A stretch of 21,539 nt of DNA from Pleurotus ostreatus/Saccharomyces cerevisiae fusant (taxonomy: Eukaryota; Opisthokonta), in the NCBI GenBank assembly GCA_024196135.1, contig JAMQCK010000490.1:1-21539 (forward strand), given 5' to 3'. This document shows positions 8,905 through 17,718 of the stretch, piece by piece. Each line of letters begins with the position of its first letter. The stretch's first letter is position 1. Both the position numbers and the translations under genes were made by a program. Under the pieces are notes generated by a model. That model made no database searches. It was not told where the DNA came from and saw only the letters and a program-made list of their open reading frames with translations.

Positions 8905-11401
8905 CTATAGCCCGCGAGGCGCTTTGTCGTGCATGGGCTGGTTGACAGCCGAGTCGTACGGGTTCACCAAAGTTGGCTGATGAACCGCCCACGCAGGCTC
9001 CAAAGCGTCCGTCGCCTGGACACGCGAGTACTTGCGCTGCTCGCGGTAGTTGCGGATGATCGAGTAGCAGAGCGCACTCCCGAGGATCGCGGACAGCGAG
9101 CCGAAGACAATGGTCATGATCCTGGACGTCTGCTTCTCTTTCTTCAGATCATCGACGCTCTCGCCGTCTTCCGAGCCAGCGTCGCTGAAAGCGTTGAGGA
9201 GGTTCTTATCGAGGTCCTCGCCTTCGGCATCGTGGGTGATGCTGGTGCCCGAGACGGGAACTCCGTCGCTCGACGAGGTATCGTTTCCTGTGCCATTGGC
9301 GGGAAAGAGGACCTTGTTGTCCTCCTCGACGAAACAATATGTCGAGTCGTTGTTCGGCGTCTGCGGGATAATCAGATTCGTATCACAGAATGAAGCGCAT
9401 AGAGCTCACCTTGCCTGAACCGTAGTAGTCCTGCAGAATATCGGTCGTGCACTTCGAGAACTCGGCTATGGACGCATGCTGTAAAGCACCAAGTCAGCCC
9501 TTCTCGGGCATTCAGGTAGACTCTGATTTGCTGACCCCGTAGCCACTCTGCTCGATGAGGACAGCACTATCGCCAAGCTGGTCCGCGATCTGCTTTGCAT
9601 TCTTGAACGGCGTAACCGGATCGGCCTGGACGAAGTCAGATAATTGAGCAGACGCAGTCCAGTCACGATACGCACCTGGTTACCAATGACCAAGATCGGG
9701 TTGCTCAGCTTGTTGTTCCACGGGCCAGCGTAGCGCTCAACAGCGCGCACCGGCCAAGCGTAGCAAGAGGTGCTATAGAACTCGATGTCAAGTGCCTGAT
9801 ACCTTGAGCTGTAAGAGGACGCACCCCTGTGACGAGAACGACGGTCCGAAGAGGGGCGACACGTTGCGCGTCACGAATAAGATCTCGTCGAACGTGTTCT
9901 GGATAGTCGCATTCCCCGCGTCGATCGAGTCCCCGCAGCTAATAGCCATGAGACTGTCGCTGATGTCCGCGGGCTGCTGTTCGTCGTCGTCCTTGCGCTT
10001 CACGACTCGGCGAGCGGAACCCGAGTCGCCATTTCCCTGCGCGATGTCGTAGATAGTCTTCAGCTGAGCGGCCAGATCCCCCCAGGTGTTCGGCTTGTAC
10101 AGGGCCTCTTGGATAAAGCGGGTGACAGCGCTGGGAGTGAGGATACCCTCGGGTGTCTGGCCGGCCTCGTAGAGCTTGTACAGATTCTACGGAAAGGGTG
10201 AGCGCTTGCAGATGACTACGAGGCGAGTGCCACTACCTTCACCGTCTTGTAGATGCGGTCGAGGATGTCGTCACCCGTGTCGGTATCCTTGAGACGCAGG
10301 GCGCAGCGCTTGCCGGCCTTCGCGCACTCCTTTGCGAAGCCCGCGAGGGCGGCATCGCGAGACTCAACAGAGGCGGTCATGGTCTCGTGCCCAGGCGCTC
10401 CGGCGTACAATTGAGGGTCTGTCAGGCGTGAGCTCAGAGCTAATAGAGCATTTTCGCTGCGATAACAACTCACCAACGACGCCGTCAATGACAACACGGC
10501 CGACGCGATCGGGGAACACTGCGAGGCATAAGTCAGTTTCTTTGAACGCTGTTCAGTGCCCAACGTACTGTTGACAAAGGTAGCGCCAATGATCGTGCCG
10601 TAGGAGGCGCCGTAGTAGTTGATCTCCTTCCGGTCCGGCTCCAAGTAGTCCGCGATGGCGACCATATCGCGCACGGTCGCTACAGTGCCGACATACTTGA
10701 GCACGTCGCCGGCGTTCTTCGTGCACAAGTCGCCGTACTGCTTGAACCTCTTGTCCGTCTCGCCCATGCGGTCGTAGAACGCCTTCACGTCCTCCGGTTG
10801 CAGAAGCGCGTTCGTAGGGTCAACGCTGAAGTCCTTGATCAGGCTGCCTTTGTAGACCGCCGCGTACTCCTCCTCGGTCTTGAAGCACGAGATAACGCCG
10901 GGCCTGAAATACTGTAAATCCAGAGGTCGTCGGTGGAGCGGCCCAAACTTACGTGGAATAAGTCGTGCCACGGGGATCCCAGCCCACAAGGTCGTAGCCC
11001 GTACCGACGAATGGTATGAGGGCTTCCTCTGCGTGTGTGATGAGGAACTCGACGCCAGAGGCTCCCGGTCCGCCTAACCAGCGTCAGATCAGAACGAGAG
11101 GCGTGCAACGGGCCGTCAACAACGCACCTGGATTGAAGAAGACGGTGCCCTTCTTCTCCTTGTCCGCGGCGGGATACTTGACGACAGCGATGTGTGCCGT
11201 GCCGACGCTCTCGTCCGCCCAGTCGAGCGGCACGTCGAAATACCCGCACCTGAAAGAATCGCTGTAGTTCCCAAATCCTTTGCTCCAGTCAGAGCACGAT
11301 GACCACTCGATGGTCGAGTTGGTCTTCGCGGCACCAACGAAGTGAACGAAGGGGAGGGCGAGGGCCGCGCCCAGCGAAGCGGAAAATAGAGTCTTCGCCA
11401 T
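8905..11401 (-). CDS. Membrane-anchored TAP-like alpha/beta-hydrolase (serine exopeptidase), copy 1
   Basis: Ten exons (11401-11128, 11073-10953, 10903-10569, 10518-10474, 10418-10237, 10186-9825, 9772-9676, 9625-9536, 9478-9410, 9360-8905) encode 676 residues. A signal peptide (MAKTLFSASLGAALALPFV...) precedes the hydrolase fold with oxyanion motif NPGGPGASG, nucleophile motif GASYG (Ser232), acid in NQADPVTP (Asp474) and base in GYGHAS (His503). The second half matches the C-terminal TAP-like domain of tripeptidyl/prolyl aminopeptidase relatives. These enzymes remove short peptides or single residues from N termini, so a role in extracellular or vacuolar protein digestion is likely. A linker with Lys-Arg (382-383) followed by an acidic run sits between the halves and could be a Kex2 site. 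A hydrophobic segment at about 606-627 and a 49-residue tail predict a type I membrane anchor. The intron 9535-9479, just before the His503 codon, is absent from copy 2. Confidence 0.92.
9479..9535 (-). other. Copy-specific 57-bp intron before the catalytic His codon
   Basis: On the minus strand the exon ends GGCTACGGG, the intron starts GTCAGC and ends TTACAG, and the next exon starts with CAT (His503). Copy 2 reads GGT CAC continuously at 21342-21347 with no intron. The unspliced frame hits a TGA, so splicing is required. All other comparable introns of the two copies coincide. Confidence 0.88.
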
Positions 11402-11665
11402 GAGATCGCAGGCGAAAGGCAGAAGATGGGAGAGAGGGCCTCGCGCGCTCACCTGCCTTTATGTGCATGGCGGGACGTGAGATAAAACAATCCCCACAGC
11501 ACCAGTGTCATCCCCAACCTTTCTCGTATCAATAGGCAGTTGTTCTGAAGAACCCTGTTAGACATCCGTGGACGACGGACATTACAGTTAGTGTGAGGGC
11601 GCTATGTTACAGCACAGGCCTTTGTGGAGAGCAACTGACACCAAATGCGCGTCTAGGATAACGGG
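11402..11665 (-). promoter_or_regulatory. Promoter of hydrolase copy 1, homologous to that of copy 2
   Basis: Reading the minus strand, several blocks match the region before copy 2 in the same order: CTGTAACATAGCGCCCT (11612-11596), TCCACGGATG (11572-11563), TTCTTCAGAA (11552-11543), GCCTATTG (11537-11530) and a TATA-like ATAAAGG (about 11462-11456) some 60 bp before the ATG. The shared order shows that the promoter was copied with the gene. In copy 1 the TATA element is CATAAAGG, weaker than CATATAAAGG in copy 2. Confidence 0.75.
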
Positions 11666-12417
11666 GGCGGGCTTGGGGACGCCGCGGTTCCCACCGCGCC
11701 GAACACGCTGTACCGACGACACCACTTTGCCAAGATTTGATCAATGAGAGGCATCGAGAGCACAGGAATGAAACAATAAAGTCGTGGAGCAGATATTCGG
11801 TATAGATATGGCCCCGACAGACGAAGCTGATGTGGTCGAAAGCAAGATGGTTTGAAGATTCATGCGTCGGAGATAAAAGCACGTGAACCGTGACAGGCCT
11901 GCTCGTCACATGTCGCGCATGACTTCGGGGAAGAGGAGGAAAGACAGGTGACAGACGGAGCGAAGAACTCGGACCGAATTGGCGCCCTTGTCGGCGATTG
12001 CCGAACGCTTTTCGTTCCCCTCCGTCCGAATATCATGGCAATTTAACGGTGAGAACGGTGAATAGGATATGATTACATACCTTCAGACTTTTGAAGCTGC
12101 AATTGCGCGATGTGGGGACGCGACGTGATTTGTTTGGCAGAACACCATTTGTACATCGACTTCTCGGCCAGCAACCCCGGACTTCGCGCTCTGTTCTTAC
12201 GATAGGATACATAGGATATAATGGTGCCTTTGAGTCACCTCTGTCTCCATCAGTCCTGAAGGGGACGACAGGCTTGAACAAATCAGAACGACAGCGCTCG
12301 GTTCGTTCGCCGCACTTCGGCATTTGCCGAACTCGCAAGCCATGCGAATCGTGGAATGTACGCTCTTTACTCTGAACTTCCACCTTGCAATCCGCGACTT
12401 CAGACTTAGGTGTTTGA
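11666..12417. other. Intergenic region between divergent genes, no supported gene
   Basis: The region lies between hydrolase copy 1 (leftward) and the DUF2408 gene (rightward), so it is a shared upstream region. Short ORFs are present on both strands, but none continues into plausible exons or shows a family motif. No clear TATA box for the rightward gene was found. Confidence 0.5.
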
Positions 12418-14335
12418 ATGGCAGCACCACCTCCAGAAGGCATAGGTCTTCCCCTCCAGATCACTAGGCGACGCTCACCGCGGTTATAGAACTCCCCATA
12501 TTGGAGGCATTCATCAGGTGCGTGCTGACAGATTCTGGCACGGCAAGCGCTACTGACGCGCTGAAGCATCCGCAACCGACTGACGGCGCTCAAGAAAGAC
12601 CGGGGGGAGTACATCAAGGCGTCCGATGTGAATGCGCTGTACCAGGCAGTAGTCAAGCAAGGCGCGTAGATGAACCGCCTTGGGCGCTTAGATCGACCCC
12701 GCTGACCTATCGCAGTGACGAGGCTGAACGAAATAAGGAACGACGAGACTGTATACAACAACCGCGTGGATGCTACATTGGCCGATGTCTTCAGCCTGCT
12801 CTCCCTCTTCTACCTCACGATCGGCAAGACGCGAGATGCGCCGGCCACGTACTCCCAGCTTGCCTCCATGAGGGTGAGTCCCTTTCCCCCTCACTTGCGC
12901 ACTACTCACGCGTACCCCAGCAAATACTGGAACACATGAACGAGTCCGCGGTGTACAGCGAGAGTGATCTCGCCCCCTTCAGGCGGCGATTGAAGGACGT
13001 CCGCCAAATCATCTCACAGCAAAGCTCCCGCAACGCAATCACGAAACTTCTCGAGCGTCAAGCGAAGGAATGCGATAGCCTGCTCTGCTCTATGGAAGCC
13101 AACCTCTCTGTCCTCTCCGACGAGCTTGTGCCGATCCACGAACGGCTTGTCAAGCTACGGCGCGCCCTCGTGACGCTCGCCGCCAAGGAGGGCTCCCACA
13201 AGGCGGAGCTCAAGCCCATCGCGGAAGAGCTGCGCAAGATTGACGCGTGAGCCGCTTCCTATCACGCGTCTCTTACCCCACCACTCACCCGCCCCCGCCG
13301 CAGCCAGCGCGTGGACGGCAAGTTCCTCACCCCGGGCGGCGTCGTTCCCGCGTCGCAGGCGATCTGCTCCGCCACGCTCGAGGAGTGCTTCGAGATCGTG
13401 CAGGAGATCAAGGCGCAGGACGAGAGCAAGAACGTCGCGACGTCGCTGCTGCCCATCTACGATCGCCTCACGCAGATCCGCCAAGAGCTCGAGGGCTTGG
13501 TTCTCACGCACCGGTGGAGCCTGCGCGAGACGGATCTGTGGAACTACTCCTTGAGTCTGCAGGAGATCGACAAGATGCGGGTCGATGGCAAGTTCGTCGA
13601 TCAGGAGGGTAATCGACCGCCGGGCCAATACGTGCGTGCGGGTGCCACAAATGTCGGGTGGATGGCTGATCTTGCCTTAGGTTCTGCTGTACCTTCTTCG
13701 CCGCTGTTACGGTCTCATCTACCGCCTGCTATCATCCAGCGAGCCGGTGTCAGAGGAGCTGATGCCAGTCGCGAACAAGTTGAACACGGTCAAGAAGTGC
13801 TTGAATGAAGTCCTCAAATATGGCGGCCCATTCAGCCCTCGCGATCTGTACCCCGTAAGTGCTCGCCGTACGCTTCAGAGTCTTTACTTACGCGCACTAC
13901 AGTATCAGCTAGCGCTCTTCCAGATCGACTCCATGCGAAAAGATGGCAAATTCGTCGGCGAAGAGGGTAACATCCCCGAGGGCCAAGGCATCGTCATGGC
14001 GCATCTAAACGAGTGCCACGAGCTCATTGAAATGGTATGATACCCTCCCCTTCACCCTTCTCACCCTACTAACGCACCCGTCACAGCTTAAAGAAGCCAT
14101 GGACGAAGGCGACTACGAAGACGAAGAGGAGTACGACGAGTCCGGCGTCGAGGAGGACGAGGAAGGCCCGCCCGATAGCGCAGCGGAGGACGAAGACGAC
14201 GATGACACGCCTCAGGCGGATATCAAGTCTGGCTCGCTGCCCGCGAGCGGGGCGCGCACACCTTCCGCGGCGGAGGATACGCTGGCGAGTGGACAGCAGA
14301 CTCCGGCGAAGGAGCAGGTGGCGCAGGGGGCATAG
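12418..14335 (+). CDS. DUF2408 family protein with three tandem repeats
   Basis: Nine exons (12418-12445, 12490-12517, 12567-12661, 12716-12873, 12921-13246, 13304-13631, 13681-13854, 13903-14034, 14087-14335) give about 505 residues. From ELPILEAFIS onward the protein resembles fungal DUF2408 proteins, whose function is unknown to me. Three successive units of about 85-100 residues each run from a helix like ELVPIHERL, LLPIYDRL or ELMPVANKL to a motif R-x-DGKF-x4-G-x2-P-x2-Q, followed by L-x2-C. The last exon is an acidic D/E-rich tail followed by a Ser/Thr/Pro-rich end (TPSAAEDTLASGQQTPAKEQ), probably disordered. There is no signal peptide or membrane segment. The first intron is uncertain: donor GT at 12446 or GC at 12440 are both in phase. 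The intron 12662-12715 needs a GC donor (CAAG/GCGCGT) to give QVTRLNEIR; a GT-AG alternative (12666-12722) reads QGALNEIR. Confidence 0.82.
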
Positions 14336-14679
14336 AGCTTTGGTCGGCTTTTGTCTTTCTGCTTTGCTCAGGTCTGCCTGGTCTGCCAGCATCAAGCGCA
14401 GATGGGTGCGCGCGTCAAGGCATGTATGTGCGCGGAAGATATACTCGTATGTTGCACGGACATCTTTATGATGACTTGTCCTCTTTCTTGTTGCTATTCC
14501 TCGATCATCTTTTCCTGAATCTGTATGCACATCTGTATCGTAGGAGGACATGCGCGACTGCGCGCGTAATGATTGTATCGTTAGCGATGCGAGAACCCAA
14601 TGAATTCACTTTCCTAGAGAGATGTGTCGTTCTGCGTTTGGCCGGTCATGAGGTTTGGTATAAGTGCGTCGTCGCAAGC
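14336..14679. other. Convergent 3' region, no supported gene
   Basis: This 344-bp stretch lies between the stop codons of the DUF2408 gene and the small secreted protein gene, which face each other. It should hold both 3' UTRs. I see no conserved motif and no RNA gene. Confidence 0.5.
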
Positions 14680-15416
14680 TCATAGTGTTATCCATAATCC
14701 CAACACCACCCCACCCACCGCCGACCAAAGACCATTTGTCGACATCCCCACACAACCGACCGCTGCATTCTCGCTCGTCAGCGTATAGAAAGGCGTAAGC
14801 GGGCCCGTATACGTCCTCTGCGTCCCCGGGCCGTCTATGCTAACTTCGCAGCTGCCGTCTCCAGCCGCGGTGTTAAGACTGCATCCTATAGAGTAACCTT
14901 CCAGGAGCCTGGTGCGCGTCGAGGTCGCAGTCGGTTGCCCGTTTTCGTCTAATAACGTCGTCGTGTCTTCGGGTGCGGTAAACGCGAGCGCGTAGGTGGA
15001 GGCGCCTTGGATGAAAGTCCCTGGGGTGTGAGTGTCAGCCTTTCTATGTTCTGCATGGAGAAGGGCGAAGGAGCGTCGAACTTACGAGTAAAGGTAGTAG
15101 GCTCAGAGACCAAAGTCGCGGTTTTTGTGCTGTAGATTGCTTGCTCGCGCGACATGACCTCCTCGGCGACGTAGGTAGTCGCGGCGCCATCCTCGGCCGT
15201 GCCGACCGCGGAAATGGTGTAGCTTATGTCGATGCTGACGCTAGGGGCGTCGGGATCTGCGTTCGACGCGCTGACTTGGTAGAGCGTCACGTCCGCATTG
15301 GCTGTGAGCAAGATAGCATCGTGAGTTGTTCGTACGCCCAATGCATGTAAGATGAGCTTACCGAGACCACCAAAGATAAGCCCAGCAGCAAGCAGCAAGG
15401 AGGGATATCGAAGCAT
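14680..15416 (-). CDS. Small secreted protein, possibly GPI-anchored
   Basis: Three exons (15416-15362, 15301-15086, 15020-14680) encode 203 residues. The N terminus MLRYPSLLLAAGLIFGGLANA is a typical signal peptide, with likely cleavage just before DVTLYQV. The mature part is rich in Ser, Thr and Ala, with stretches such as VSIDISYTISAVGTAEDG and YALAFTAPEDTTTLL, has few cysteines (GYSIGC, GSCEV, VGCVG), and ends in a hydrophobic run (LWSAVGGVVLGLWITL) that stops at the C terminus. That layout fits a GPI-anchor signal or a very short C-terminal anchor, which would place the protein on the cell surface or wall. I do not recognise the family. The reading frame is continuous across both introns (phase 1 each) and a TATA box sits close upstream, which supports the gene being real. 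Confidence 0.75.
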
Positions 15417-15452
15417 CGCGGCGGCAAGTACTTACATCCAGACTTAGACTGA

Positions 15453-15461
15453 CCTTATATA
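15453..15461 (-). promoter_or_regulatory. TATA box of the small secreted protein gene
   Basis: The minus strand reads TATATAAGG about 37-45 bp before the ATG at 15416. A CCAAT pentamer on the plus strand lies next to it (15465-15469). The short distance implies a short 5' leader. Confidence 0.6.
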
Positions 15462-15957
15462 CGGCCAATCCGTCGTTTGATGAGCTTGTGATCCCAGGGA
15501 CGGGCGTGTCCGTTGCCATTCAACGAAGCACTGTTCCCCCGCAATCGGCGGTGAATTTACGGGCGGCAGGGCAGAAGTTGAGTCAGGGCGGTCATATGAG
15601 AAGGACGCCCTCGGCAGCACTGGCTGCGCCTGAAGACGGAGGCTTTGGTCCAGGAGGACGAAAAGGTCTCGATAGACATCGATGTTGTGAGTTGGATTCT
15701 CGTTGGACAAGAGATATAGTCGAGACCATGCAACTCAGTCGACCTCTGTCTCTCAGCGCTCAGCAAGGGTGCATTCCATTGCTAGATGGAGAGTGTAGGG
15801 TGCAGAGAGTATTTGCTGGTCCTGGACGTTGCCGAGCCCGTCCCACATGGCGCGCATGTGCCGGTTCGATTTCGAATCGCGCGGTCCGTGAACGCAAATT
15901 ACGCAAATCCCTTGGCCTTCGTTCGCTCGTCGTCGTGCGCGGTGGTCGGGCCACTCC
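15462..15957. other. Shared upstream region of two divergent genes
   Basis: About 500 bp separate the TATA box of the secreted protein gene (leftward) from the NDUFAF7-like gene (rightward). ORFs inside it show no family signal or continuity with exons. No clear TATA box was seen for the rightward gene, as is common for housekeeping mitochondrial genes. Confidence 0.45.
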
Positions 15958-17681
15958 ATGCTACGCGTCAATGGCCTGAAGAACGTACGCCCACCCCGAA
16001 TAGCGGGCGTCCGATGGCGCTCGAACGGCCCGAAGAAAAACAAGGAGCCCGCGAAACAGCCAGCAGAACCTCCCCGGAAGCCATCCCTGCTCGAGCGGAT
16101 CGCTGAGAGCGAGCGGAAGCGCGTAGCGAAGTACGAGATTAGCGACAAGTGGAACTACAACCGCGTCTCGTTCGACGATGCGGTACCGGAGGAACACCTG
16201 AAATACCCGACGGTCACCGCGACGGAGCTCGTGCAGGAGAAGGTTCCCCCGCGCAAAGTCAAGATGCTTGTGCGGGACTTCATCGAGGACTCGCTGTACA
16301 ACCCAAACTATGGCTACTTCCCGAACCAGGCCGCTATCTTGGACACGCGCAACCAGCCGTTCGAGTTCAACAAGATGCGCAACTTGGCCGAGTTCCAGGA
16401 GAGGATCGCGGAGAAGTACCTGGAGTACGGCGAGGAGAAGCCAGGAACGCTGGGGAGGCAGCTGTGGCATACGCCAACTGAGTTGTTTAGGGTGCGTAGC
16501 TGTCTCCCACGCGTGAATCTACTCTGACGAAACATTTGCAGCCATGGTACGGCCAGGCGCTTGCTCGATGCTTGTCCGCGGAATATCTTCTTAAATACTT
16601 TCCTTACGACGACTTCAACATCTACGAGATAGGTGCAGGGAACGGCACGCTCGCAAAGGACATTCTCGACTACCTGCGCGACGTATACCCCGCCGTGTAC
16701 GAGCGGACGCGGTACAACATCATCGAGATCAGCGGGAACCTCGCCGAGCTGCAGAAGCGCCGGCTGCGCGACCACGACTGCGTGCACGTCCACAACAAGA
16801 GCGTCTTCCACTGGAACGCGCACGACCCCGCGCCGTGCTTCTTCATCGCGACCGAGGTCGTCGACAACTTCGCGCACGACGCGATCCGCTGGGACCTCCA
16901 GACGCTCAAGCCGCACCAGGAGATGGTCGTCATCGACCACGAGGGCGAGTTCGACAGCCTCTACACGCCCGTCACGGACCCGCTCATCAAGGACTACCTC
17001 CGCCTGCACGAGTACCTCAACCACCCGCCGCCCGTGCACCGCCTCCTGCGCGCGTCCGGGACGCTCCGCCGCGCATTCGTCAACCTCCCCCTCGCGCCGA
17101 ACATGTCCCAGGTCGAGTACATCCCCACGCGCCTCCTCTCCCTCATCCGCACGCTGCGCAACTACTTCCCCCGCCACCGCCTCCTCCTCACCGACTTCTC
17201 CGAGCTGCCCGACGCGATCCCGGGCATCAACGCGCCCGTCGTGCAGATGCGCTGGGAGAACGCGAGCATCACGACGTCGACACTGCTCGTCAAGCACGGC
17301 TACTTCGACATCTTCTTCCCCACGAACTTCGACGTGCTGCGCGACATGTACGAGTACACGCTCTCGCAGCCGCCCGCGCTGTCGCACAGCACGTCGGACG
17401 AGGGGCTGGAGGGCGCTGGCCTGCGCGCAAGTCCTTTGAGCGGCGTGTCGACCCCGCTGGCGTTCGCGCCGGACTTCTTCTCGTCGGGCGTGCCCCGCGG
17501 CCGCCGCGCACCGCTCGACGGCGTCGTCTCCGCCACGGGCCTCCCCGTCGGCGAGCACAAGAGCCAGGTGTTCACGCACGCGGAGTTCCTCGAGACCTAC
17601 GCCGACCTCTCGAAGACGCGCATGCGCAACGGCGAGAACGCTATGCTGGAGTTCTACGGCAATGTCAAGTTCTTGTTCTAG
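15958..17681 (+). CDS. NDUFAF7: NDUFAF7/MidA-type SAM-dependent methyltransferase, mitochondrial
   Basis: Two exons (15958-16491, 16542-17681) joined by a 50-bp phase-0 intron encode 557 residues. The N terminus (MLRVNGLKNVRPPRIAGVRWRS) is basic and lacks acidic residues, as expected of a mitochondrial presequence. The methyltransferase domain of the DUF185/MidA family begins near VRDFIEDSLYNPNYGYF, which matches the family's early substrate-loop region, and contains the SAM-binding motif YEIGAGNGTLAKDIL (residues 207-221) followed by YNIIEISGNL. In animals NDUFAF7 dimethylates an arginine of NDUFS2 during complex I assembly; the same role here is inferred from family. The protein is longer than the human enzyme because of an N-terminal charged extension and a low-complexity insertion around residues 425-500 (Ser/Pro/Gly-rich). 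The gene converges on the next methyltransferase with a 37-bp gap. Confidence 0.88.
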
Positions 17682-17718
17682 TCGCATGCTAGCAAGTCGT
17701 CCTCTACGGGCGCTTCCA

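Larger units (their letters stand above)
8905..11665 (-). repeat. Left arm of the inverted gene duplication
   Basis: This arm holds hydrolase copy 1 with its upstream region. It matches 19214-21539 in inverted orientation through promoter, signal peptide, exons and intron positions; intron sequences themselves have mostly diverged. The arms are separated by about 7.5 kb with four unrelated genes. Confidence 0.85.

Noticed and set aside
12033..12761. 242-residue open frame on the minus strand with a hydrophobic start
   Set aside because: It overlaps the first exons and introns of the DUF2408 gene in antisense, has no recognisable domain, and no splice-linked extension.
16633..17692. Two long plus-strand frames (268 and 285 residues) rich in Ser/Thr/Arg or Ala/Arg/Pro
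   Set aside because: They are alternative-frame readings of the NDUFAF7-like exon; low-complexity composition and no start or splice support.
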